Positions 34,883 through 44,329 of a stretch of 64,000 nt of DNA are shown piece by piece (position 1 is the stretch's first letter; each line of letters starts with the position of its first letter). Position numbers and translations under genes: made by a program. The stretch comes from Flavobacterium hydatis. Lineage in GTDB: Bacteria > Bacteroidota > Bacteroidia > Flavobacteriales > Flavobacteriaceae. The DNA lies in NCBI RefSeq assembly GCF_000737695.1, contig NZ_JPRM01000019.1:22419-86418 (forward strand), read 5' to 3'. The notes beneath the pieces are model-generated. The model did not search any database, was not told the DNA's origin, and saw nothing but the letters and a program-made list of their open reading frames with translations.

Positions 34883-35818
34883 ACGTTTACTATGCTTTTT
34901 TTAATCAAACATGCTTACGATGAAAAGTTTTGACTTGAAAATGACAAAGAAATAGTTTGTAATGTTTTTTAAGTTAGGTATTTGCTAATTACTATTATAA
35001 TTATAAATGAAAGTAACTGAGCAATATGCAGAATCCAAGTCAGTAAAATGATTTGTTTCTGCATTTTAAAATCTTAAATAGAAGCTAGTATTGAAAAAAT
35101 AGACTTGAAAACAGGTATTTCTACCTATTTAAAAAATAAATAATATAATTATTTTTGGTTTAAAAGTACTGTATAGTATTTTTAAATGAATTAAAAAGTG
35201 AGCTGTCACCAGTACAATTTATTTTTCATGTTTAATCTTGATTTTAAATAATATGCTGATTTTGTGATAGTTTATTTCGTTATTTTCTTGTATTTATGAA
35301 AGCCCCCAAGCTACCATCTAAAAAAAAACATACTTATGAAAAAAAAATACTTTGAATTTTGTTTCACACAACCTAAGTGTGATTTTATTAAAATTAAATA
35401 ATAGTTTTAATATAGCTTGTTTATTGTTCGTTAAAAAATGGAGTAAAATATAATCGTTTGACCCATTTCTGCAAATGAATTTTTATAAATACCACAATTC
35501 ATTTGTTGTTTTTATGATATCATAAATTTATTATTTGTAAGCTAAATAATTGAGTTTATATACTTCTTACCATAGTTTACTTTTTTCCCTTTTTTTCTTA
35601 TTGTCGGATTGATTCAGCAGGGCACTTGCTTTTGTTCATATGTTATTTGCTGTTTATCAGTGTTTTTTTTGTGCTTTACTTATTGTTTTAAGTTGATTGA
35701 TTTAGTATGAATTGTATGTTTTAAATGTTTAGTGCTATTTCTACAAAATTGTTCTGTTTTTTTTGGAAGAAGTATTTTAAAAAAGAAAGTTATTCTATAT
35801 AAATAAAGGCTTTTGATT
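34883..35818. other. Gene-free spacer before the Ig-like repeat protein
   Basis: About 935 bases, very A/T-rich and without a credible gene. A perfect 10-bp inverted repeat, CAAATGAATT and AATTCATTTG (35472-35481 and 35496-35505), is followed by the palindrome TATGATATCATA at about 35512-35523. Such a long leader before a surface-protein gene may carry regulation, but no promoter box or riboswitch can be named. Confidence 0.45.
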
Positions 35819-38404
35819 ATGAAGAAAAAATCGTTTATCACATTGTTTGTTTTATTGAGTTTAAGTCAAATTATGGCTCAAACTCCTGGAATGATATATA
35901 ACTCTGCCACGGGCAGTGGATCTATAGTGTTAGATCCTAATGGAGATGGTTTTATATCAGCCACTATAAACGGTTTTACAACAGATGATCAGATTCAAAG
36001 CGAGATTCCATACAAATCATTGGTCTTTCCTATGATTGAACCAAATAGTGACCTTATTGCAGGGCCAAATTGTAGTTTTACTGATTTTGTTGATCAAGGA
36101 GATCAGGACCCGGTTCAAGCCTATTTAGATGGCAATGGGAATTGGCTTTTTAGGATGAGATTGGGAAGTACTTCTCCTAATTCGAAAAGTTATAGTATTC
36201 TTATAGATACCGATGGTAAATTTGGGGGAATTGGACCTAACGCCGATCCGCAATATTCAAATTCTAATCCAGGTTTTGAGATAGAAATAGTACTAGCTAC
36301 AAATTTTGGTGTTTATGTGTATGATGTAAATAATAATAATTGTACTCCTGTTATTTCATATGCAGGTACTACAAATTACCAAAAGTCGATTGCCATGACG
36401 ACAAGTTGCGGTAACGCAGATTATTTTTATGATTTTTTTGTAAAAATGAGTGATTTGACAACAACGTTTGCTCCATTATCGACAACCATCAATTCGACTA
36501 CCGCAGTACGTATGGCAATGGTTGATAATATGGGAGCGCATAAATCTACTTTATGCAATCCAGAATCAGCTTCTGATATTGCTGGTATAGATTCCAGTTG
36601 CGGCAGTCTTGAAAATTGTTTTATGCATATTATTGATAATTATACTCCCTGTGCTCCTGGTGTAGTATGTCCAGATCGTTCGCTTTGCCCAGGAATTTCT
36701 AGTGTTGGTGCTGGAGATTCATCAGTATCTGGTACTTCTGTTGAGGGTGATGGTACTGTGATAACAGTATATAAGAATGGGATATCTATTGGGACAACTT
36801 CTGTTAGTTTAGGAAGTTGGTCACTCACAGGGATTTCTCCAGCTCTAATAACGGGACAGGTTATTACTGCCACGGCTACTGCTCCTGGAAAAGGACAGTC
36901 TATAGCCAACTGTAACCCTGTAACTGTTGTAAGTTGTGCCCTGATGACTACAGTACCGACAGCAGGGGATATTACAAAAATATCTGGAAGTAAAGGCTAT
37001 ACTGTTACTGTAAATCGACCAATTGGAACTATTGTTAGGTGTTATAATGCTAATGGTACTCTTATAAATCCAGTTGCATTAGCTTTAGAAGTACCATATA
37101 ACTTAAATACGGTAACAACAACTACTAATCCTCAAGCGGTACTTTTCAAATGCCAAACAGGTAACTGCTTTGGTACAGCTGTTTATCTTTTTTCCTATCA
37201 GGAACCTGGAAAATGTGAGTCAGGCTATACGTATGATTGCCAATATTCAGCTGTTACTTCTACTGCAAATCCCACTATAACAACAAGTCCAATTCTTTCC
37301 TCGACAACTTCGATTTCAGGAGCCGTAAATTCTCCTGATAATGTTACAGGGGTCACTATAAATCTTTTAGCAAATGGGACGCTGTTAGGAACGACAACAA
37401 CAGGAGCTGGTGGAGTATGGACTATTAGTGGTTTGTCTCTATCAAATAGGGAATGTCAAACTTTGTCAGTGACTGCTATTGCTTCTGGAAAGTGTATTTC
37501 TACTGGATCTGTGTCAGCAACAATACAAAGAAAAGCAATTACACCAGTTATTAATGGTCCAATTTGCTCAACGGCTGCTGTTACTAGTGTTTCTGGTTCA
37601 TCAGCTGAAGCTGTGGGTACAACAGTGCAAGTATATGAAAATGGAGTTTTGGAAGGAACTACAACTGTAACTGCTAACGGAACTTGGACTGCTGCAACAG
37701 GAATCAGTATTGCCCTTGGTAGTACTATTACAGCTAAGGCATTGGGAAGCTGTCTTTCGTTAAGTAATGCTTCAAATTCAGTAGTTGTTGGTACAAGATC
37801 GTCGAATACTTTGGCAATTACGACCTCACCTATATACGAATGCGGAAGTTCGGTAAGTGGTACGGGGACTAATGGAGATAATGTTACTCTTTTTGTAGAT
37901 GGATTTCAAGTGGGCGGAACTACTACAGTTTCGGGTGGTACATGGACCATTAGTGGTTTGACCGCTGATTGCTCGTTATATATGGGAGGTGTAATTACTG
38001 CTAAAGCCACTACAGGTTCAAATTGTGAAGGAAATGCTTCAGCTGGGGTCACAGTAGTATGCGTGAATCCTTTAAATAGTTTAAATGTGACTCCTGCGTC
38101 GACATCTATTTGTTCAGGTTCAACTGTTTCGGTGAACGTTCAGGGTTCAGAAAGTGGAGTTATTTATCAGTTATTTAATGGAGCCTCAATGATTGGCTCT
38201 TCAAAATCCGGTACTGGGGCAAATATAACTTTAAATTCTAGTGGATTGAATAGTTCGGCTTCTCTTACTATAAAAGCTATTAGATTAGGAACTTCTTGTT
38301 CAATAAATTTATCGAATGCTGTTTCAGCTACAATTATATCTACGTCAGTTCCAACAGGAAATGCTACCCAAAGTTTTTGTAGCGCTTCCACCATTACAAC
38401 TTAG
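35819..38404 (+). CDS. Secreted Ig-like repeat adhesin, truncated at its 3' end
   Basis: From the ATG at 35819 (a TTG two codons earlier is unlikely) the product is 861 residues, with signal peptide MKKKSFITLFVLLSLSQIMA. A unique N-terminal domain (about 25-280) with DPNGDGFISATINGF precedes at least four Ig-like repeats. Each has the VSG..V.VY.NG..IGTT......W.LTGL pattern, with a final Ig unit opening CSGSTVSV. Residues to the very end (PTGNATQSFCSAS) look like the start of another repeat. The frame then stops after ITT. No C-terminal type IX sorting domain is present, so the gene appears broken at about 38386. Confidence 0.82.
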   Translation: MKKKSFITLFVLLSLSQIMAQTPGMIYNSATGSGSIVLDPNGDGFISATINGFTTDDQIQSEIPYKSLVFPMIEPNSDLIAGPNCSFTDFVDQGDQDPVQAYLDGNGNWLFRMRLGSTSPNSKSYSILIDTDGKFGGIGPNADPQYSNSNPGFEIEIVLATNFGVYVYDVNNNNCTPVISYAGTTNYQKSIAMTTSCGNADYFYDFFVKMSDLTTTFAPLSTTINSTTAVRMAMVDNMGAHKSTLCNPESASDIAGIDSSCGSLENCFMHIIDNYTPCAPGVVCPDRSLCPGISSVGAGDSSVSGTSVEGDGTVITVYKNGISIGTTSVSLGSWSLTGISPALITGQVITATATAPGKGQSIANCNPVTVVSCALMTTVPTAGDITKISGSKGYTVTVNRPIGTIVRCYNANGTLINPVALALEVPYNLNTVTTTTNPQAVLFKCQTGNCFGTAVYLFSYQEPGKCESGYTYDCQYSAVTSTANPTITTSPILSSTTSISGAVNSPDNVTGVTINLLANGTLLGTTTTGAGGVWTISGLSLSNRECQTLSVTAIASGKCISTGSVSATIQRKAITPVINGPICSTAAVTSVSGSSAEAVGTTVQVYENGVLEGTTTVTANGTWTAATGISIALGSTITAKALGSCLSLSNASNSVVVGTRSSNTLAITTSPIYECGSSVSGTGTNGDNVTLFVDGFQVGGTTTVSGGTWTISGLTADCSLYMGGVITAKATTGSNCEGNASAGVTVVCVNPLNSLNVTPASTSICSGSTVSVNVQGSESGVIYQLFNGASMIGSSKSGTGANITLNSSGLNSSASLTIKAIRLGTSCSINLSNAVSATIISTSVPTGNATQSFCSASTITT

Positions 38405-39895
38405 ATTAGTTTGAGTTCCAGATGTTGTAATTGCTGTAGGTTCAGTTATATTAAAAACCTGTTGTTTAGAACATAGGGTTGCATCAGTTACTGTTACAGT
38501 ATATGTTCCGGCAGCTAATCCAGTTGCAGTTGCAGCTGTACCTCCTGATGGTGACCAAGAATAACTAAGTGTGCCAGTTCCTCCAGTTGCAGCAGCTGTA
38601 GCGGTCCCATTAGTACCTCCATTACAACTTACATTAGTTTGTGTAGGTACTATGTTTATTGGTGTACCTGTTTCAATAATGATAAAAGTTTTAGTTGTTT
38701 CGCATAGTATACCATCTTTTACAGTTACTGTATAGGTTCCTGCACTTAAGTTTGTAGCTATACTTCCTGTACCACCAGATGGAGACCATGAATATGTATA
38801 AGTACCAATACCTCCAGAAGGGATAACTGATGCACTACCAGTAGTAGTACCTGCGCAAAGGATATTATCTTGTGCGCCAGCAAGACTTATGTTTGAAACT
38901 AATAGCGATCCAAAGTTAGAGTTTGTAAAACATGTAGGAAGTGCATTAATTGCAACAGCTCTATACCTATATGAGTTCATTGCTGTAGTTGCACCAGTTA
39001 TAGTCAATGTGTTAGTTGTAACTCCTGAATATGGAGCAACATTTGCAAGGTCAGTATATGTACCTAGACCTGTTTGATCTACTTGCCATTTGTAAGCAGT
39101 TGCACCAATTGCAGTAACAGTAAATGTTGTATTGCTTCCTGGGCATAAAGTTCTATCAGGAGGGTTGGCAGTAATAACTGGAGCAGTACACGCTGGTGTT
39201 TCGAAAAGGCGGAAATTATCTACAGCAAATTCTTGCGCATCTGAACCATTTGCAGAACAATTCAATCTAATATCTAATAGTGCTCCTGTTCCAGGAATGT
39301 TAGCAGAAAACTCACTAAAAGTATATCCTAGAGGTGCTCCGTCTCCTATTAAATCACCGTTTGTATCAAGAGATAAGGCATTGGATGTTGTTATAGCACC
39401 AGCATAGAATGCAATGATTTTTGTCCAGGGACCTCCATCTATTCGATATTCAATAGCAATAAAATCCTGATTTGGTGCAAAGTTTGTACCGTTCCAGCCA
39501 GCATTCAAATTATTGGCAGCAAAAATACCTTTAAAGGATAAACCACTTTTCCCCGTAATATTAATTGTAGGCCAAGTAACTTGTTGATTAGGGCTTAACG
39601 TACCATTGACACCTGCTGAGCCTTTGTCAATGTCTTCAGCAGCCCATATTTTTGCACCCTGAAAACCTGTGTATGTTCCACTTTGTAGGGCTATACCAGT
39701 TGGGACGGTTCTAAAGAAATAAGCTGTTGGAGGTGGACCTCCAAAAGAAAATTCTGTGACAGATGGTAATCTGACACCTGAGCTAGGAGCTCCAGTATCC
39801 TCAAATGTATCGGACCAGAATTGCGTTTGAGCACTACCTCTTGTATAAAAGAGGCATAGCAATGCCGCAAAAATAATAGTAAAGTTCTTTTTCAT
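38345..39895 (-). CDS. Secreted SprB-repeat protein, truncated at its 3' end
   Basis: A 516-residue product with a signal peptide (to GSAQ, near residue 22). A lectin/jellyroll-like N-terminal domain (about 25-235) comes first. An Ig-like domain follows (CTAPVITANPPDRTLCPG). Then two SprB-type repeats show YSWSPSGGT..I/A.T.LSAGTYTVTV and TNVSCNGGTNG. A third repeat begins (TNLSCNGG) and breaks off into antisense of the facing gene. No sorting domain is seen. SprB repeats occur in the gliding-motility adhesin and related surface proteins. It is the last of four minus-strand genes with the formyltransferase. Confidence 0.82.
   Translation of the reverse strand: MKKNFTIIFAALLCLFYTRGSAQTQFWSDTFEDTGAPSSGVRLPSVTEFSFGGPPPTAYFFRTVPTGIALQSGTYTGFQGAKIWAAEDIDKGSAGVNGTLSPNQQVTWPTINITGKSGLSFKGIFAANNLNAGWNGTNFAPNQDFIAIEYRIDGGPWTKIIAFYAGAITTSNALSLDTNGDLIGDGAPLGYTFSEFSANIPGTGALLDIRLNCSANGSDAQEFAVDNFRLFETPACTAPVITANPPDRTLCPGSNTTFTVTAIGATAYKWQVDQTGLGTYTDLANVAPYSGVTTNTLTITGATTAMNSYRYRAVAINALPTCFTNSNFGSLLVSNISLAGAQDNILCAGTTTGSASVIPSGGIGTYTYSWSPSGGTGSIATNLSAGTYTVTVKDGILCETTKTFIIIETGTPINIVPTQTNVSCNGGTNGTATAAATGGTGTLSYSWSPSGGTAATATGLAAGTYTVTVTDATLCSKQQVFNITEPTAITTSGTQTNLSCNGGSATKTLGSISCWN
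38386..38392. other. Junction of two opposed, truncated genes
   Basis: The word TTCCACC lies where both flanking proteins lose similarity to their own repeat pattern. Left of it the plus-strand gene reads FCSAS; right of it the minus-strand gene reads NLSCNGG. Each frame then enters the antisense of the other and stops within about 15 codons. The shared word may be microhomology at a rearrangement point, or an assembly error. Confidence 0.65.
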
Positions 39896-39928
39896 AATCT
39901 CATAGTTTTAAATTGATAGTTAAGTATA

Positions 39929-40858
39929 TTAGTTAGATATGGGGTTAGCCACTAATGGCTTTAATAAGGCATATTGTTTAGCCGTCATTATACCTTCGTC
40001 TGTACTAAGTATTTCGATTGCAATTTGTTTGTTGTCCTCACAAGCTACATTTATCGTATTGTTTATAGAAATAATTGTTCCTGGTTTGTCTTCATGAGGT
40101 TCATCTAATAGTGTTGCTACTATTATCTTAACCTGTTCGTTCATTAAAGTGGCATCAGCACCAGAATTCCAAGGATTGCATGCATTTATTAAGGCAATGA
40201 TTTCATCTGCATACATTCGCTTCCAATTAATATAAGTATCTGTTAATTCTGGTTTTTCATAATAATATGCCAAGGATTCGTCTTGAGATTGATTGGGAAT
40301 ATTACTAGCAAATTGTAGCATATTCGCCATATTTAAAGCAACTTGAGCCGTACGGTTACTTAATCTTACAGTCAGTTTTCCGTAAGTGTCATTCTCTTGT
40401 ATTCTTATAGGATCATTGAAAATAATATTTCCTTGATCAAATTTTTCATTCATAAAATGCGCACAAATGGCGGTCTCTTTTTCTTGATTTTTGAGTACTT
40501 CAAAAATTGGCATTACGCCACGGTATTGTGGTAATGGTCCTGGGTGGAAATTGATAAATTTATTGTTTCCATAAGACAGGACAGATTCAGGAAGAAGGAA
40601 TGGAAAAGAGATACAAAATATATAATCGGGTTTAATTGTATCAATCCAACCTCTCATCTCTTCCATGCTTTTTTTAGAAGGGAATGATTTGAATCCGAAG
40701 TTATTGTCTTCCGATTCTCTTTCTAATGCATCTATGATTGTGTTATTGCTTTTTCCGATACCTATTGCGCATATAAATCTCTCATATGCTAATAATTGCA
40801 ATGTGTTAAAGGCGAACTTTCCGCCACATAGTACCATTATTTTTTTCTGTGCTTCCAT
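39929..40858 (-). CDS. Formyltransferase-family protein
   Basis: A 309-residue cytoplasmic protein of the folate-dependent formyltransferase fold. The catalytic residues are in place: Asn103 and His105 in INFHPGPLPQYRG, and Asp141 in EKFDQGNIIF. The C-terminal domain (about 205-300) resembles the Fmt/ArnA C-terminal beta-barrel. The usual initiator-tRNA enzyme is not excluded, but the poor match around the first motif and the setting make a sugar or peptide formyltransferase more likely. It lies 2 bases after the binding-protein gene and 33 before the SprB-repeat gene. Confidence 0.82.
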   Translation of the reverse strand: MEAQKKIMVLCGGKFAFNTLQLLAYERFICAIGIGKSNNTIIDALERESEDNNFGFKSFPSKKSMEEMRGWIDTIKPDYIFCISFPFLLPESVLSYGNNKFINFHPGPLPQYRGVMPIFEVLKNQEKETAICAHFMNEKFDQGNIIFNDPIRIQENDTYGKLTVRLSNRTAQVALNMANMLQFASNIPNQSQDESLAYYYEKPELTDTYINWKRMYADEIIALINACNPWNSGADATLMNEQVKIIVATLLDEPHEDKPGTIISINNTINVACEDNKQIAIEILSTDEGIMTAKQYALLKPLVANPISN

Positions 40859-40860
40859 AG

Positions 40861-42012
40861 TTAAATACAGACATAACTATTATACCAAGCCGATGTCGTT
40901 TGATCTAAATCTTGGTCTGTTAGTTTCTTATAATATTCGTTTACTTCTGTTACCTCACCTTCCAATTGTAATTCGCATTTGCCTTCGGTATTTGAAATAA
41001 TTGATGCTTTATATAAAGGAGAAATTGATGTGTTCGTTTTTGAATCAAAATAAATTTCACCTCTTGGGCTTATGAATGAAAGGGATTGTAAATCTTGACT
41101 AATATTTTGTATGTTATTTTTATGTTCAAGTGCTAGTTCTAATGCCTTTATCGCTATAGTTGCACTTTCCCAACTTAATAAGGAGAATAGATTAGGTGTT
41201 TTTCCTGATTCCGTTATAGTTTCAATGAAAATTTGATTCTCTGTAGATTCAATTTTTTTAGACCAACCTGCAATACCTTTTGCATTATCGCCTGGATAAA
41301 CTGCATCACTCAGCATTGTTTCTTCTAATCCAAATGGAGTCAGATAAACGGGTAGATTTTCTTTTTCGAATGTGTTTTTAATTTGTTCAAAATACCATTG
41401 TACATAATCTCCGCTAAAAATGCTCAACAAGGCACTTTCAGGAAAATTGTTTAAATGTTCTTTTAATGGTTCCATTGTAAAATCTTCTGTTTTATAACCA
41501 GTTGCATGATTAAAAGATATTGTTCCTCCATTATCTTGAAATGATTTTGAAATGCTATATGTATGTAGGTATCCGCCATCATAATACCCAGTAACCATTC
41601 CTGCATTTTTATATCCATCTTTTATGGCTTCTTTAGCAGCGAGTGAAGCTCCTAAAGAATTGTGAAGCGAGTGATAAAAAATATTTGGGCAAGTTGGCCA
41701 TTCAAGAGGCATATTTGCACCGGCATCCAAAACAATTAGTATTCTATTTGTCGCCAAAAAAAGAGGTCGAAGTAATTGAGCTGTACGATGTCCTATGTAA
41801 GCAATTACAATAGATGCGTTTTCTTCAAGCAAAAGTTTTTCGGCGCTGCGATAACACTGTTGTTTATCAGCACCAAAACCTATATTTTCTGTAACTATTT
41901 TGAGATCAGTCCTACCTAGCTGTTTTAAACCAGAACGGAGACCTTCATATAAATCAATACCAATTGTTTGATAATATGTAGAGCGCGACAATAGAATTCC
42001 TATTACTTGCAT
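40861..42012 (-). CDS. Periplasmic-binding-fold protein without signal peptide
   Basis: A 383-residue protein of the type 1 periplasmic binding fold, resembling branched-chain amino acid or amide-sensing (AmiC-like) proteins. It has MQVIGILLSRSTYYQTIGID, IVIAYIGHRTAQLLRPLF, YKNAGMVTGYYDGGYLH and LLSWESATIAIKALELA. No leader or lipobox exists, so it is probably cytoplasmic and a ligand sensor rather than an ABC binding protein. No permease is nearby. The tail ends SAWYNSYVCI. It is separated from the collar gene by a hairpin spacer and abuts the formyltransferase gene. Confidence 0.75.
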   Translation of the reverse strand: MQVIGILLSRSTYYQTIGIDLYEGLRSGLKQLGRTDLKIVTENIGFGADKQQCYRSAEKLLLEENASIVIAYIGHRTAQLLRPLFLATNRILIVLDAGANMPLEWPTCPNIFYHSLHNSLGASLAAKEAIKDGYKNAGMVTGYYDGGYLHTYSISKSFQDNGGTISFNHATGYKTEDFTMEPLKEHLNNFPESALLSIFSGDYVQWYFEQIKNTFEKENLPVYLTPFGLEETMLSDAVYPGDNAKGIAGWSKKIESTENQIFIETITESGKTPNLFSLLSWESATIAIKALELALEHKNNIQNISQDLQSLSFISPRGEIYFDSKTNTSISPLYKASIISNTEGKCELQLEGEVTEVNEYYKKLTDQDLDQTTSAWYNSYVCI

Positions 42013-42030
42013 ATATTTTATTTAATAAAT

Positions 42031-42059
42031 AAGGAGAGCTTTATTTTAAGACTCTCCTT
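42031..42059 (-). terminator. Intra-operon hairpin after the collar gene
   Basis: An 8-bp perfect inverted repeat (42031-42038 and 42052-42059) lies between the collar gene stop and the binding-protein start. On the minus strand it is followed by an A/T-rich run. It may act as a weak terminator or processing site that makes the collar mRNA more abundant than the downstream genes. Confidence 0.5.
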
Positions 42060-42073
42060 GATTTTATTTATAA

Positions 42074-42631
42074 TTAATTTCTACTAGGGAATATTCCTTC
42101 TGTGGCAATAGAATAATTAATAGTTAAATAAGGGTTCTGTACACTAATAGGTATACCTGTACCAGTTGGATCAGTATTACCAGTAATTGCAGTTCCACCA
42201 CTAAAAACATTATTTGTAGCTCCATTTCCAGAATAGCTTGGTGCTTGAGAAACAGCAGGGAAATTACCGTTTGGAGAAGTTTCGTCTGCATTATCAGTAG
42301 AAGCTTTTATCTTTACGGCAACATTAGTTAGGGTGTGTACGTGGGCAGGTATGTTTGATGTTAGTATCGAAACAGAGGTTATCCCTCCTGTTTGTCCCAT
42401 CTGATAGCTAGCTCCTAAAGCACTTTGCCCTTGACCTACTGGCATGCGACCTTGCAGATTAGGAACCTGAAATGTTGTTTGACCATTTCCTCCATAATAA
42501 GTCCCTATAAGAGAGAACAATGCGGTGTTTTGTGCGATACCTAAAGTTTGCCCCTGACAGGTTAGGTAACCTCTAGGTGCAAAATTGAATGCTAGGATTT
42601 TAATTTCTCCAATGAATGGTTCTGTAGACAT
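42074..42631 (-). CDS. Phage tail-collar domain protein (MdpB-like)
   Basis: A 185-residue protein from the ATG at 42631; a TTG ten codons upstream is rejected. It opens MSTEPFIGEIKILAFNFAPRG and has ALFSLIGTYYGGNGQTTFQVPNLQGR. This is the tail-collar signature seen in phage fibres and in the microcystin-dependent proteins of many free-living bacteria. The C-terminal half is Gly/Ser/Asn-rich (SGNGATNNVFSGGTA) and ends near ISVQNPYLTINYSI. No other phage gene is close, so it is not evidence for a prophage. A possible -7 box (TAATTTTG, 42666-42659) precedes it. Confidence 0.85.
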   Translation of the reverse strand: MSTEPFIGEIKILAFNFAPRGYLTCQGQTLGIAQNTALFSLIGTYYGGNGQTTFQVPNLQGRMPVGQGQSALGASYQMGQTGGITSVSILTSNIPAHVHTLTNVAVKIKASTDNADETSPNGNFPAVSQAPSYSGNGATNNVFSGGTAITGNTDPTGTGIPISVQNPYLTINYSIATEGIFPSRN

Positions 42632-42964
42632 AGTTTTTGGGTTTAAATAGTTTACAATCAAAATTAAATCATAAAGAAATTCTGGTTATGCGTATTTATA
42701 CCTGTTTTTGTAATTAGAATTATAAGGGATAAATACCTGGTGTGTAATACGATGTAGGTTTTTTAGCTCTTTAAATAAAAGTTTAAAATTTTATCAATAA
42801 ACCTAATCTTGTTAAAATTTCGTTAACAGAAAAACATGTCTTTTTTGTTTTTTCAGTAGTCTTTTACTTGTTTAATTTTTTTTGCCAAGCAAATAAAAAA
42901 ATGTAGTTTAGCACAACTATTAACTAGCCTGAGATAAATTTTAAATTATTTATAACCCTGAATT
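42632..42964. other. Divergent promoter region, collar operon and small protein
   Basis: A 333-base A/T-rich spacer. The minus-strand TAnnTTTG box at 42659-42666 (TAATTTTG on that strand) lies close to the collar start. For the other direction only a one-off match (TAGTTTAG, about 42903) was seen. Nothing else is recognised. Confidence 0.45.
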
Positions 42965-43357
42965 ATGAAAGAAAAAAACAGATTAAGAGAAAGAGACACT
43001 GAAATTCCATTGGCAACAGCGGAAAAATGGACAAAAAACTGGAGCGATCCAAAAAATGAAATCGACAGTAAGGAAAAAGTTCGTGCATTTTTAATTCCAA
43101 AAATAAATTTAGAACTAGTTTTAAAACAAGAAATTGATGCTGTAAGAGCTTATTTAGGAATAAACGATGAAGGAGAGCAAACTTTACTGATTGTAGGAAC
43201 CAGATATGACGAAGAAACAGGTATTTATGTGGATATGTTACCAGGAAGTAATCATGAAGAGAGACAAGCGGAAAATAAAGTAAATGCTATAGCACCAGCA
43301 ATATACGATTTTAGCCAGCCTTGTCCTCCAGGAGGAGATCCATCTAGCCCTCTTTAA
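42965..43357 (+). CDS. Small protein with Cys-Pro-rich conserved-looking tail
   Basis: A 130-residue soluble protein without a leader. It is charged at the start (KEKNRLRERDTEIPLATAEK), has a central segment KVRAFLIPKINLELVLKQE and LIVGTRYDEETG, and ends YDFSQPCPPGGDPSSPL. From memory, similar proteins with a C-P-P...D-P-x-S-P-L tail recur in flavobacteria; this could not be verified. The tail could be a recognition or modification site. It is followed after 13 bases by the polytopic membrane gene, so a two-gene unit is likely. Confidence 0.7.
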   Translation: MKEKNRLRERDTEIPLATAEKWTKNWSDPKNEIDSKEKVRAFLIPKINLELVLKQEIDAVRAYLGINDEGEQTLLIVGTRYDEETGIYVDMLPGSNHEERQAENKVNAIAPAIYDFSQPCPPGGDPSSPL

Positions 43358-43370
43358 TCTCACATGATTT

Positions 43371-44006
43371 ATGTATTCATTTCTTGTTAACTTTGGATAT
43401 TTTCTTTTGCTGATTAATTTTATTGTATTTGTAGTAGGTATTTCTAAACAACAAAAAACGTATGTGATATTTACAACGTATCTTTTTTTTATTGTATGCG
43501 TTCAGATGAGTACACTAGTTTTAAGTAAATTTGGGATGAACAATCTGTTTTTGTCTCATTTTTATTTTATTGGACAATTTCTGATGCTCGCTCTTTTCTA
43601 TTATAATCTAATAACAGATAGTTTTCAAAAAAAAGTAATCAAAATTACTTGTGTTTTGACACTATTAAGTTTAGCTATACAATATAGTATAGAACCTGAT
43701 TTGTTTTTTAAATTCAATTTATATGAAATATTCATTACTTCTTTTTTATTGATAATATATGCAACATTTCATTTTTATAATATGTTGAATGATAAAAGAG
43801 TATTTTATTATATTAATGTAGGTATTCTATTTTATTTGTTGGGAAGTACTATTTTGTTTCTAGTTGGTAATTTATCAATAACACTAAGTTCAAAATATTA
43901 TAAATTACCTTCACGTATAAATTATGTATTATACATTGTATTTCAATTGTTGATTTTAATTGAATGGAAAAAGAGTTTTTCTAAAAAAGACAATCTTGTG
44001 AATTGA
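43371..44006 (+). CDS. Polytopic membrane protein, about six helices
   Basis: A 211-residue membrane protein with about six hydrophobic helices (FGYFLLLINFIVFVVGI, TYLFFIVCVQMSTLVL, FYFIGQFLMLALFYY and others) and a basic C-terminal end KKSFSKKDNLVN. It has no extracytoplasmic domain of any size. I recognise no family. Pairing with the Cys-Pro-tail protein and the kinase/regulator pair downstream suggests a membrane-bound sensor or transporter. Confidence 0.7.
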   Translation: MYSFLVNFGYFLLLINFIVFVVGISKQQKTYVIFTTYLFFIVCVQMSTLVLSKFGMNNLFLSHFYFIGQFLMLALFYYNLITDSFQKKVIKITCVLTLLSLAIQYSIEPDLFFKFNLYEIFITSFLLIIYATFHFYNMLNDKRVFYYINVGILFYLLGSTILFLVGNLSITLSSKYYKLPSRINYVLYIVFQLLILIEWKKSFSKKDNLVN

Positions 44007-44329
44007 AGTTTAAATGATTCGCAATAATATAATGACTTATTCAGCATAAATGATATAAGATGAGGTTCACAATTGATACTTTATAAATAGAATAATTATG
44101 TAGAATATACTTTGTAAATTATACAAATACTGCATTAAGATTAATGTGATTTTTACATATAACGAACAGTTATTATAGATAAAAAATCTTTGTCGAAACT
44201 AAGTTTTGATGAAGATTTTTTATTTTATGACATATTTAATTACTCATTAAAATTATCCAGATAAAATGAGATATATTTGAATTGTTAAATTTACATATAT
44301 TAAATAAGCGAAAAGCCCCAAAGACGCCT
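44007..44329. other. Spacer with hairpin before the kinase gene
   Basis: A 323-base gap. A hairpin with 10-base arms AAAAAATCTT and AAGATTTTTT (44181-44190 and 44212-44221, inner CGAAAC/GTTTTG pairing) is probably a terminator for the two-gene unit to its left. Otherwise A/T-rich and featureless. Confidence 0.5.

Noticed and set aside
37479..37670. Second plus-strand frame inside the Ig-like repeat gene
   Set aside because: A frame-shifted shadow of a repeat (Leu/Gln/Val-rich) with no start context.
42074..42631. Tail-collar protein as evidence of a prophage
   Set aside because: No capsid, terminase, portal, tail or lysis genes are near; collar-domain proteins are common chromosomal genes in Bacteroidota.
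42965..43357. RiPP precursor for the Cys-Pro-tail protein
   Set aside because: No cyclase, radical SAM, protease or exporter gene is adjacent; the ATP-grasp protein is 21 kb away. The tail may still be a modification site.
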